From Actinoplanes utahensis (GTDB lineage Bacteria > Actinomycetota > Actinomycetes > Mycobacteriales > Micromonosporaceae), in NCBI RefSeq assembly GCF_016862455.1, contig NZ_BOMZ01000107.1:43583-107582 (forward strand): 64,000 bases of DNA, read 5' to 3'. Made by a program: the position numbers and the translations under genes. Every line of letters starts with the position of its first letter. Within the stretch, counting starts at the first letter, position 1. Positions 45,941 to 53,255 of this stretch are shown here, piece by piece. The notes under the pieces are model-generated. The model saw nothing but the letters and a program-made list of their open reading frames with translations. It searched no databases and had not been told where the DNA came from.

Positions 45941-46027
45941 TGGTGCCGGGGACGGGAGTCGAACCCGCATGCCCTTTCGAGCGAATGATTTTGAGTCATT
46001 TGTGTATACCGATTCCACCACCCCGGC
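45941..46027 (-). tRNA. tRNA-Leu (CAA)
   Basis: On the minus strand, GCCGGGG at the 5' end pairs with CCCCGGC before discriminator A and an encoded CCA (45941-45943). The anticodon loop CTCAAAA sits between AATGA and TCATT, giving anticodon CAA, for UUG leucine codons. A long variable arm and GGTTCGACTCC T-arm are typical of a class II leucine tRNA. It is 84 bases without CCA. Confidence 0.95.
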
Positions 46028-46097
46028 ATGCTCGACCCGGCGAGACAAGGTCACGCCAACCCGAGCAAGTGACAGAGTACCTACTAGGCTTAGGGCG

Positions 46098-46122
46098 GCG
46101 ACACCCACATACGGGGTGTCGC
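46098..46122 (+). promoter_or_regulatory. Hairpin upstream of pdtaR
   Basis: GCGACACCC at 46098-46106 pairs with 46114-46122 around the loop ACATACG, 30 bases before the pdtaR start. It may be an mRNA leader hairpin or operator. ANTAR proteins bind hairpin RNA, but the loop lacks the typical A1/G4 hexaloop, so autoregulation is only a possibility. Confidence 0.35.
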
Positions 46123-46152
46123 GTCATCGACGTTCTGGGGGTAGGGGTTTCC

Positions 46153-46767
46153 GTGGCCGACACGCAGGCTGGTGCCGAGCGCAAGCGGGTGCTCATCGCC
46201 GAGGACGAGGCCCTCATCCGCCTGGACCTCGCCGAGATGCTCGTCGAGGAGGGCTACGACGTCGTCGGGGAGGCCGGTGACGGCGAGACGGCCGTGCGCC
46301 TGGCCGAGGATCTGAAGCCCGACCTGGTGATCCTCGACATCAAGATGCCCATCATGGATGGGCTGGCGGCCGCGGAGCGGATCGCGGGTGGCCGGATCGC
46401 GCCGGTGGTGATCCTGACGGCGTTCAGCCAGCGTGATCTGGTGGAGCGGGCGCGTGCCGCCGGTGCGATGGCGTACCTGGTGAAGCCGTTCCAGAAGTCT
46501 GATCTGGTGCCGGCGATCGAGATCGCGTTGTCGCGGTACTCGGAGATCGCCGTGTTGGAGTCCGAGGTGGCGGGGCTGACGGAGCGTCTGGAGACGCGGA
46601 AGTCGGTGGAGCGGGCCAAGGGCGAGCTGATGACGAAGTATTCGATGACCGAGCCGCAGGCGTTCAAGTGGATTCAGCGGACGGCGATGGATCATCGGAT
46701 GACGATGCGTGAGGTCGCGGACCGGATTCTGGCTGAGCAGCAGGCTGAGGGGGAACCTCCGAAATGA
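46153..46767 (+). CDS. pdtaR: ANTAR-domain response regulator PdtaR
   Basis: A 204-residue two-component regulator acting on RNA. The receiver domain covers residues about 10-130: acidic pocket LIAEDEALIRLDL, phospho-Asp in LVILDIKMPIMDG (about 63), Thr in VVILTAFSQ, and Lys in AYLVKPFQKSD. The ANTAR domain is residues about 140-196: LETRKSVERAKGELMTKYSM, then TEPQAFKWIQRTAMDHRMTMREVADRIL. It is the orthologue type of Mycobacterium Rv1626, which responds to the kinase PdtaS. GTG 46153 has GGGG upstream, and the start matches the family. The lipoprotein gene overlaps its stop (ATGA). Confidence 0.94.
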   Translation: MADTQAGAERKRVLIAEDEALIRLDLAEMLVEEGYDVVGEAGDGETAVRLAEDLKPDLVILDIKMPIMDGLAAAERIAGGRIAPVVILTAFSQRDLVERARAAGAMAYLVKPFQKSDLVPAIEIALSRYSEIAVLESEVAGLTERLETRKSVERAKGELMTKYSMTEPQAFKWIQRTAMDHRMTMREVADRILAEQQAEGEPPK

Positions 46768-47924
46768 GACGTGCGGGCGCCGCGGTGGTGACAGCGTTGT
46801 TGTTGTCGGTCGTCGGGTGCTCGTCGAGTTCTGACGCTGAGCCGTCTCCCCTGTCTCTGGACTGGCGGGAGGCGGCTCTTCCGCTTGCTGCGGGGGTGTC
46901 GGGCGCGCCGGTGGTGCGGGATGCGGTGGCGTGTGGCGGTGCCTGGTTCGTGGTGGGCGGGGTGCGTGATGCGGCGAGGGTGACGAGTCCGGCGGTGTGG
47001 CGTGCGGGCGCGGACGGGGTGTCGTGGTCGCCGGTGTCGGTGGCGGCGGAGAGTTTCTACGGCAAGCAGAACGTGTTGTTCTCGGCGGCGTGCCGGGACG
47101 GCCGGCTGGTGGCGGTCGGTGACAAGCCGGGTGGTGCGCACGGTAACCCGCGGACGAGCTCGTGGTTGCTGGACGGCGGCGGGGTGTTGCGGGAGGTTTC
47201 GGCGCGCTTCGAGTTGTTCGGTGGTCCGTCGGCGGTGAACGTGTCGCGGTTGGTGGCGGGTCCGCCGGGGTTCCTGATCACGGGTAACCGGGTGTCGGGT
47301 GCGGCGGTGTGGTCGTCGGCGGACGGGTCGGCGTTCGAGGTCGCGGAGGGTGTGCCGGGTCTGGCGTCGGACGCGTCGGGTGTGACGTGGGCCGCGGATG
47401 CGGTGGCGGTGGACGGTGGTTGGGTGGTGGCCGGTGGGTTGATGCCGGCGGGCCGTCCGGATCGTGATCCGGTGGGCTGGCGGTCGTCGGGTGACGGGGT
47501 GTGGCGGCGGCTGACGGCGGAGGGCGCGTCGGGGGAGTACGAGGAGTTGCAGCGGGTGGCGCTGGCGGGTGGGGTGCCGGTGGCGTTGGGGTTGCGGGGT
47601 TCGGCGCTGGGCGTGTGGCGGTTGGAGTCGGATCGGTGGCGGCCGGTGGGGTCATTCGGTTCGGTGTCGCCGTCGGCGTGGTCGGGGGTTCGGGCGGTGG
47701 CGGTGTCGGGTTCGCGGTTGGTGGCTGCGGTGGGCGACGGGTCGGCGTTCGGGTTGTGGGTCTCCGACGATGGCGGGTCGGGGTGGCGGCCGCTGGTGTC
47801 GCCGCGTGCGGTTCGGGGGGTGTCGGGCAGCGGTCTGTCTGTTTCGGCTGGTCCGGGGCTTTTGGTGGTGTCGTCGGATGACGGGGTTTCGGGTCGTGTT
47901 TTCACGGCCGTTTCGGCGACGTGA
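46764..47924 (+). CDS. Lipoprotein, predicted beta-propeller
   Basis: A 386-residue exported protein with a type II signal: MRRAGAAVVTALLLSVVGC, with the lipobox LSVVGC placing Cys19 as the lipidated residue. The rest is Gly/Val/Trp-rich with repeated blade-like segments such as GVSWSPVSVAAESF, AVWSSADGSAFEV, GVWRRLTAEG and GLWVSDDGGSGWRPL, predicting a six- or seven-bladed propeller. It overlaps pdtaR by four bases and is probably co-transcribed. Function unknown; a surface sensor or binding role linked to PdtaR signalling is possible. Lgt and LspA would process it. Confidence 0.82.
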   Translation: MRRAGAAVVTALLLSVVGCSSSSDAEPSPLSLDWREAALPLAAGVSGAPVVRDAVACGGAWFVVGGVRDAARVTSPAVWRAGADGVSWSPVSVAAESFYGKQNVLFSAACRDGRLVAVGDKPGGAHGNPRTSSWLLDGGGVLREVSARFELFGGPSAVNVSRLVAGPPGFLITGNRVSGAAVWSSADGSAFEVAEGVPGLASDASGVTWAADAVAVDGGWVVAGGLMPAGRPDRDPVGWRSSGDGVWRRLTAEGASGEYEELQRVALAGGVPVALGLRGSALGVWRLESDRWRPVGSFGSVSPSAWSGVRAVAVSGSRLVAAVGDGSAFGLWVSDDGGSGWRPLVSPRAVRGVSGSGLSVSAGPGLLVVSSDDGVSGRVFTAVSAT

Positions 47925-48018
47925 AGGTTTCCTGCTGGGGGATGGTCCGTGAAGATCATTCTCAGTGGGTCGTTCGAGTGGCTCTCGGTAACGGTTTGGC
48001 AAGTGTGGCTCCAAGTTC

Positions 48019-48047
48019 TTAACTGTCGATGCGGAGCCCAGTACGCT
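48019..48047 (+). promoter_or_regulatory. Candidate livK promoter
   Basis: TTAACT at 48019-48024 and TACGCT at 48042-48047 are separated by 17 bases, with a predicted start near 48054 and a 5' leader of about 114 bases. The match is partial (4/6 and 3/6) but spacing is ideal. Confidence 0.4.
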
Positions 48048-48167
48048 GCGCCAACACGAGCAGTGCGCAGGTTCGTGGTGCGTGGGCGAGCGGGGGGATG
48101 AAGATCTTGTGGTCTCCGCCCGGCCTCGGTACGCCGAATCCTGCACCAGGATGAAAGGTCAGAAGCC

Positions 48168-49322
48168 TTGAGGCGTAACTATTCACGGGTTCTCGGGACG
48201 GTCGGTCTCGCTGCCGCCATGTTCGCTGCGGCTGGCTGCCAGGACTCGGGCGGCGGGAACACGGGCAGCACCGCTGCGGCGGGTTGTGGCGGCAAGATTG
48301 CGATCTTCGGCGCGTTCACGGGTGACAATGCCGGTCTGGTGATTCCGTCGCTGAACGGCGCCAAGCTGGCGATCAAGCAGCACAACGCGGCGAACGCGGA
48401 CTGCCAGATCACGCTGCAGGAGTTCGACACGCAGGGTGACGCCGCGCAGGCGACGCCGATCGCGAGCCAGGTGGCGGGCGACCCGTCGTTCCTGGGTGTG
48501 ATCGGTGGTCACTTCTCCGGTGAGTCGGACGCGACGATGCCGGTGTACGAGGCCGCTGGTCTGGCGATGGTCAGCCCGTCCGCGACCCGGACGGACCTGA
48601 CCGCGAAGGGCAACAAGTCCTTCTTCCGTGTGGTCGGTAACGACGGCACGCAGGCTGGTGCTGTGTCGACGTACCTGAAGTCGCAGAACGCGGCGAAGGT
48701 CTTCATGATCGACGACGGTTCCGCCTACGGCGCGGGCATCACTGCCGAGCTGGAGAAGAACCTGGGTACCTCGCTGGCCGGCAAGGACAAGATCCAGGAG
48801 AAGCAGGCTCAGTTCGACGCGACCATCTCGAAGATCAAGGCGGCGCAGGCCGACTTCGTCTTCTACGGTGGCTACACCCGTGAGGCCGCTCCGCTGGTTC
48901 GCCAGATGCGGGCCGCTGGTGTGCAGGCGAAGTTCGTCGGCCCGGACGGTCTGTACGACCCGGCGTTCCCGCAGGGTGCGCAGAGCGGTGCCGAGGGCGC
49001 GATCATCACCTGCCCGTGTCTGCCGGCCGCCAAGGCGGGTGGCACCTTCTCGGCCGACTACGAGAAGGAGTACAAGATCGCGCCGGGTTCGTACGGTGCT
49101 GAGGGCTTCGACGGCGCGATGATCTACATCGACGCGTTCAAGGCCGGCAAGAAGTCGCGGGCCGACATCCTGGCGTTCGTGAAGGCGTACGACAAGCAGG
49201 GTGTCTCGAAGTACATCAAGTTCGCTGAGAACGGTGACGTCGACCCGACGAAGGTCGTGATCTGGTCGTACCAGGTCAAGGGCACCACGTTCGAGCCGCT
49301 GCAGGAGCTCAAGCTCAGCTGA
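48168..49322 (+). CDS. livK: Branched-chain amino acid ABC transporter substrate-binding lipoprotein LivK
   Basis: A 384-residue periplasmic-binding-type lipoprotein with lipobox FAAAGC (Cys about 24). The type I fold features IFGAFTGDNAGL, GVIGGHFSGESDATMPVYEAAGLAMVSPSAT and EGFDGAMIYIDAFKAG, all typical of Leu/Ile/Val-binding proteins. The start is TTG 48168, preceded by AAAGG nine bases upstream. It is the first gene of the complete livKHMGF operon and is separated from livH by a hairpin, which should raise its dose relative to the membrane genes. Substrate specificity (Leu, Ile, Val or related) is inferred from family and operon. Confidence 0.93.
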   Translation: MRRNYSRVLGTVGLAAAMFAAAGCQDSGGGNTGSTAAAGCGGKIAIFGAFTGDNAGLVIPSLNGAKLAIKQHNAANADCQITLQEFDTQGDAAQATPIASQVAGDPSFLGVIGGHFSGESDATMPVYEAAGLAMVSPSATRTDLTAKGNKSFFRVVGNDGTQAGAVSTYLKSQNAAKVFMIDDGSAYGAGITAELEKNLGTSLAGKDKIQEKQAQFDATISKIKAAQADFVFYGGYTREAAPLVRQMRAAGVQAKFVGPDGLYDPAFPQGAQSGAEGAIITCPCLPAAKAGGTFSADYEKEYKIAPGSYGAEGFDGAMIYIDAFKAGKKSRADILAFVKAYDKQGVSKYIKFAENGDVDPTKVVIWSYQVKGTTFEPLQELKLS

Positions 49323-49340
49323 CGATAAGCGCTGAGGGTG

Positions 49341-49364
49341 CGGCCGGGGTTCACGCCCCGGCCG
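49341..49364 (+). terminator. livK-livH intercistronic hairpin
   Basis: CGGCCGGGG at 49341-49349 pairs with 49356-49364 around TTCACG, a 9-bp perfect stem between livK and livH, followed by TCTTCA. A partial terminator or mRNA stabiliser that favours high LivK levels is likely. Confidence 0.65.
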
Positions 49365-49386
49365 TCTTCATCGCAAGGAGAACTTG

Positions 49387-50379
49387 GTGAATTTCGACGA
49401 ACTCATCGGCCAATTCGGCCAACACACCGTCAATGGCCTGTCCAAGGGTGCGATCTATGCGCTGATCGCGCTCGGTTACACCCTGGTCTACGGCGTCCTG
49501 CGCCTCATCAACTTCGCCCATTCCGAGGTCTTCATGGTCGGCACCTTCGCGGTGTTCGGCACGTGGACCGCGATGGGCCTGCAGAACAACCCCCCGCTCG
49601 GTACGGCGATCATCGCGCTCGTGGTCGGTCTGATCGTGGGGGCGGTCGCCTCGGGCGGCACGGCTCTGGCGATCGAGCGGGTCGCCTATCGGCCGTTGCG
49701 GAAGAAGAACGCGCCGCCGCTCGTCTTCCTGATCACCGCGATCGGCGTCTCGCTGGTGCTCGTCGAGGTGTTCGGCGTGCTGTTGCCGAAGCTTTTCGGT
49801 GACTCGGGTTTCACGATGTCGACGTTGTTCAGCCGTCCGCGGCAGCTGCTCGGTATGCCGACGGTTCTGGAGCACAAGAATCTGTTCACGATCGGTGACA
49901 CGAGCGTCACCAACGTTCAGGCGATCGTCTTCGTGTCGGCGATGCTGATGATGTTCGCGTTGGACCGGTTCATCAACAAGACCCGGTACGGCCGGGGCGT
50001 GCGGGCGGTGGCGCAGAACCCGGAGACGGCCGCGCTGATGGGCGTCAACCAGGAGCGCGTGATCATGCTGATCTTCGTGCTGGGTGGTGCGATGGCGGGC
50101 GCGGCCGCGCTGTTGTGGAACATGCGGTTCGGCGTCACGCAGAACACGATCGGTTTCGTGCTGGGCCTGAAGGCGTTCACCGCCGCGGTGCTCGGTGGTA
50201 TCGGCAACCTGCGCGGTGCGCTGGTGGGCGGCCTGTTCCTCGGCTTGGTGGAGGTGTACGGCGCCACCCTGTTCAGCAGTCAGTGGGAGGATGTCATCGC
50301 CTTCGTCGTGCTGGTCGTGGTGCTGATGTTCCGTCCGACCGGTCTGCTGGGCGAGTCGCTGGGGAGGGCCCGCGCATGA
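49387..50379 (+). CDS. livH: Branched-chain amino acid ABC transporter permease LivH
   Basis: A 330-residue inner-membrane permease with about eight helices. The start GTG 49387 has AAGGAG six bases upstream; the in-frame TTG 49384 lies too close to it. Motifs typical of LivH: GLSKGAIYALIALGYTLVYGVLRLINFAHSEVF at the N-terminus and LGGAMAGAAALLWNM with FVLGLKAFTAAVLGGIGNLRGALVGG near the C-terminus. Forms the pore with LivM, energised by LivG and LivF. Its stop overlaps the livM start (ATGA). Confidence 0.94.
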   Translation: MNFDELIGQFGQHTVNGLSKGAIYALIALGYTLVYGVLRLINFAHSEVFMVGTFAVFGTWTAMGLQNNPPLGTAIIALVVGLIVGAVASGGTALAIERVAYRPLRKKNAPPLVFLITAIGVSLVLVEVFGVLLPKLFGDSGFTMSTLFSRPRQLLGMPTVLEHKNLFTIGDTSVTNVQAIVFVSAMLMMFALDRFINKTRYGRGVRAVAQNPETAALMGVNQERVIMLIFVLGGAMAGAAALLWNMRFGVTQNTIGFVLGLKAFTAAVLGGIGNLRGALVGGLFLGLVEVYGATLFSSQWEDVIAFVVLVVVLMFRPTGLLGESLGRARA

Positions 50380-51530
50380 GCCAGAGTGTGAATGCGACAG
50401 CGCCCCACGTGGGCCGGATGGAAGCGGTCGGGGACCGGTGGCGGGCGTTGCCGAAGTGGCAGCGGTCGCTGGGTTTCGTTGCGTTCGTGGCGTTCCTCTA
50501 CTACCTGCCCCTGCTCGGTATTCCCGGTCTGACCTGGTTCCGGACCGACTACATCCAGGGCGGCAGCAGCTGGGCCGGCACGCTGTTCACGTGTGCCATC
50601 TATGTGCTGGTGGCGATCGGCCTGAATGTGGTGATCGGCCTCGCCGGTCTGCTGGACCTGGGGTACATCGGCTTCTTCGCGATCGGCGCCTACGGTGTCG
50701 GCCTGTTCGGGTCGGTGAACTCGCCGGTGGTGAAGGCGATTCAGGAGAGGTTCGACCTGCCGGCGACGTGGGCGGTGGGCTGGGCGATCTGCCTGTTCAT
50801 CGCGATCACGCTGGCCATGGTCTCCGGTGTGCTGCTGGGCTGGCCTACGCTGCGGTTGCGCGGTGACTATCTGGCGATCGTCACGCTCGGCTTCGGTGAG
50901 ATCATCCGGATCGTGGCGAAGAACGTCACCACGGTCACCAACGGCAACGCCGGCATCTCGGCGATTCCCGGGCCGGAGGGCCCGCCGTCGGCGACGAACA
51001 CGGTGTTCGGGCTGATCGATCTGAAGCCGTGGTACTGGCTGGCGATCACCTTCGTACTGATCATGGTGTTCTTCGTGCGGCGGCTGGAGCACAGCCGGGT
51101 CGGCCGGGCCTGGCTGGCGGTCCGTGAGGACGAGGACGCCGCGGCGGTGATGGGTGTGAACCCGTTCAAGTTCAAGCTGTGGGCGTTCGCGATCGGCGCG
51201 GCGCTGGGTGGTGTGGCCGGTGTGCTGTTCGCCAGCCGGCAGGCGTTCATCGACCCGACGAAGTTCGACCCGATGACGTCGATCCTGTTCGTGGCGATGG
51301 TCGTGGTCGGTGGCTCGGGCAACATGATGGGTGTGTCGCTCGGTGCGTTCCTGCTGGTTTACCTGCCGGAACGGTTCCGTGGAGTTGCCGACTACCGGTT
51401 CCTGGCGTTCGGTGTCGCGATGGTTCTGGTGATGATCCTGCGCCCGCAGGGCCTGATCCCGAGCCGGCGGAGAGCCCGAGAGTTGAAGGATCGTGCGGCG
51501 GAGGCAGAGGAGGCGCCCGCTCATGTCTGA
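50376..51530 (+). CDS. livM: Branched-chain amino acid ABC transporter permease LivM
   Basis: A 384-residue permease with about nine helices after a 40-residue N-terminal extension. The LivM motif GLNVVIGLAGLLDLGYIGFFAIGAY (about 87-111) and LRGDYLAIVTLGFGEIIRI are intact; NGNAGISAIPGPEGP is conserved. ATG 50376 has GGGGAGG eight bases upstream and overlaps livH by four bases. The C-terminal tail ends in an acidic cytoplasmic stretch. Overlap of livG by eight bases keeps the cassette coupled. Confidence 0.94.
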   Translation: MSQSVNATAPHVGRMEAVGDRWRALPKWQRSLGFVAFVAFLYYLPLLGIPGLTWFRTDYIQGGSSWAGTLFTCAIYVLVAIGLNVVIGLAGLLDLGYIGFFAIGAYGVGLFGSVNSPVVKAIQERFDLPATWAVGWAICLFIAITLAMVSGVLLGWPTLRLRGDYLAIVTLGFGEIIRIVAKNVTTVTNGNAGISAIPGPEGPPSATNTVFGLIDLKPWYWLAITFVLIMVFFVRRLEHSRVGRAWLAVREDEDAAAVMGVNPFKFKLWAFAIGAALGGVAGVLFASRQAFIDPTKFDPMTSILFVAMVVVGGSGNMMGVSLGAFLLVYLPERFRGVADYRFLAFGVAMVLVMILRPQGLIPSRRRARELKDRAAEAEEAPAHV

Positions 51531-52461
51531 CGAGACCACCACGGTCCCGGCGCGGGACGTGCCGGCCCCGCCGGCGCCCGGTAAGAAGCTGCTCGAGATC
51601 GACAACGTGACACTGCGGTTCGGTGGCGTGGTCGCCCTCGACGGGGTCGCCTTCGACATCCACGAGGGCGAGATCCTCGGCCTGATCGGCCCGAACGGTG
51701 CCGGTAAGACGACCACGTTCAACGTGATGACGGGCGTCTACAAGCCGACGTCGGGTGCGGTCCGGTTTGCCGGGCAGCAGGTGACCGGCCGCAAGCCGCA
51801 CCAGATCAGCCAGATGGGTATCTCCCGGACGTTTCAGAACATCCGTCTCTTCCCGGAGATGAGTGCACTGGAGAACGTCATGGTCGGCACCGACTCACGG
51901 CACAAGACGAGCGTGCCGGGGGCGCTGTTCCGGCTCTACCGGGTCCGGCCCAAGGAGCACGAGCTGCCGAGGGTCGACTCCGGTAACGGGGCGGTCCGGG
52001 CGTGGCAGCAGGCCCGCCGTGCCTTCGCGAAGGTGTTCGGGTTGTCCCGGCACATCCTGGAGGAACGGGCGGCCGAGGACAAAGCCCTGGCGCTCCTGCG
52101 GTTCGTCGGCATCGCCGACCGGGCCAACGACGCGGCCCGCAACCTTCCGTACGGCTACCAGCGCCGTCTGGAGATCGCCCGGGCGCTCGGCACCGAGCCG
52201 AAGCTGCTCTGCCTGGACGAGCCGGCCGCCGGCTTCAACCCGGCGGAGAAGGAGGAGCTGCTCGAGCTGATCCGTAAGATCCGGGCTCAGGGCATCACGG
52301 TGCTGCTGATCGAGCACGACATGCGCCTGGTCATGGGTGTCACCGACCGGATCGTGGTGCTGGAGTTCGGGCGGAAGATCGCCGACGGTTCACCGGCTGA
52401 GGTCAGCCGGAACCCGAAGGTCATCGCCGCGTACCTGGGGGAGTCCACCGATGATGCTTGA
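51523..52461 (+). CDS. livG: Branched-chain amino acid ABC transporter ATPase LivG
   Basis: A 312-residue ATPase. Walker A GLIGPNGAGKTTTFN (about 55), the LivG-type signature NLPYGYQRRLEIARAL, and Walker B KLLCLDEPAAGFNP are intact; the His switch is LLIEHDMRLVM. ATG 51523 has AGGAGG nine bases upstream. An insertion of about 60 residues (GTDSRHKTSVPGALFRLYRV through GLSRHILEERAAEDK) between Walker A and signature is usual for LivG. Pairs with LivF on the LivHM core. Confidence 0.95.
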   Translation: MSDETTTVPARDVPAPPAPGKKLLEIDNVTLRFGGVVALDGVAFDIHEGEILGLIGPNGAGKTTTFNVMTGVYKPTSGAVRFAGQQVTGRKPHQISQMGISRTFQNIRLFPEMSALENVMVGTDSRHKTSVPGALFRLYRVRPKEHELPRVDSGNGAVRAWQQARRAFAKVFGLSRHILEERAAEDKALALLRFVGIADRANDAARNLPYGYQRRLEIARALGTEPKLLCLDEPAAGFNPAEKEELLELIRKIRAQGITVLLIEHDMRLVMGVTDRIVVLEFGRKIADGSPAEVSRNPKVIAAYLGESTDDA

Positions 52462-53161
52462 GCTGGACGATGTGACGGTGTCGTACGGGCGGATCGAAGC
52501 CCTGCACGGCATCAACCTCACCGTCAATGAGGGTGAGATCGTGGCGCTGATCGGCGCGAACGGCGCCGGCAAGACGACCACGATGCGGGCCATCTCCGGA
52601 ACCCGGTCGCTGTCGAGTGGCCGGATCACCTTCAACGGTGAGGACATCACCAAGCTGCGGGCCGACCTGCGGGTCATCCGCGGCCTGTGCCAGTCCCCCG
52701 AGGGCCGGCAGATCTTCCCCGGCATGACGGTGCTGGAGAACCTGGACATGGGCGCCTACACCCGCAAGGACAGCAGGGGGATCGCGGAGGACCTGGAGAA
52801 GGTGCTCACCATGTTCCCGCGGCTGCGTGAGCGGCGGAAGCAGCCGGGCGGCACCCTGTCCGGCGGTGAGCAGCAGATGCTGGCCGTCGGCCGGGCGCTG
52901 ATGAGCCGGCCGAAGCTGCTGCTGCTGGACGAGCCGTCGATGGGCCTCGCCCCGATGATCATCCAGCAGATCTTCGACATCATCGTCGAGATCAACCAGG
53001 CGGGCACCACGGTGCTGCTGGTGGAGCAGAACGCGCAGCAGGCGCTGTCGCGGGCACACCGGGCGTACGTGCTGGAGACCGGCCGGATCGTCAAGGAGGG
53101 CACCGGTCAGGACCTCCTGCACGACCCGGCGGTCAAGGAGGCGTACCTCGGCGTCGCCTGA
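52451..53161 (+). CDS. livF: Branched-chain amino acid ABC transporter ATPase LivF
   Basis: A 236-residue ATPase, shorter than LivG. Walker A ALIGANGAGKTTTMRAISG (about 35), signature GGTLSGGEQQMLAVGRALM and Walker B KLLLLDEPSMGLAPMI are canonical, as is the His switch LLVEQNAQQAL (the His is replaced by Gln, as is usual in LivF). ATG 52451 lies inside the end of livG and has GGGGGAG upstream. Last gene of the operon; a long stem follows. Confidence 0.94.
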   Translation: MMLELDDVTVSYGRIEALHGINLTVNEGEIVALIGANGAGKTTTMRAISGTRSLSSGRITFNGEDITKLRADLRVIRGLCQSPEGRQIFPGMTVLENLDMGAYTRKDSRGIAEDLEKVLTMFPRLRERRKQPGGTLSGGEQQMLAVGRALMSRPKLLLLDEPSMGLAPMIIQQIFDIIVEINQAGTTVLLVEQNAQQALSRAHRAYVLETGRIVKEGTGQDLLHDPAVKEAYLGVA

Positions 53162-53172
53162 GCGATCCTGAT

Positions 53173-53211
53173 CACGGGGCGGTCTTCCCTTCCGGGGAGG
53201 GCCGCCCCGTG
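53173..53211 (+). terminator. livKHMGF operon terminator
   Basis: CACGGGGCGG at 53173-53182 pairs with 53202-53211, and the stem continues inward with TCTTCCC against GGGGAGG, giving about 17 base pairs with wobbles, 11 bases after livF. It ends about 13 bases before the polA promoter motif. Confidence 0.8.
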
Positions 53212-53224
53212 GTGTGCGCGGAAC

Positions 53225-53247
53225 TTGTCAGACCCGGCGACTAGAGT
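53225..53247 (+). promoter_or_regulatory. polA promoter of the RecA-NDp (PafBC) type
   Basis: TTGTCAGAC, eight bases, then TAGAGT matches the mycobacterial DNA-damage promoter form TTGTCRGTG-N8-TAnnnT except for two bases. The -10 box ends eight bases before GTG 53256, so the transcript is effectively leaderless. The same motif precedes uvrB. Confidence 0.65.
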
Positions 53248-53255
53248 CCTGGGGC

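Noticed and set aside
45941..46027. tRNA-Leu as the attachment site of an integrated element
   Set aside because: No integrase gene and no second copy of the tRNA 3' end in the flanks were found by eye.
46098..46122. Classical ANTAR RNA target
   Set aside because: Only one stem-loop with a 7-base loop is present, not the paired hexaloop structure with A1 and G4.
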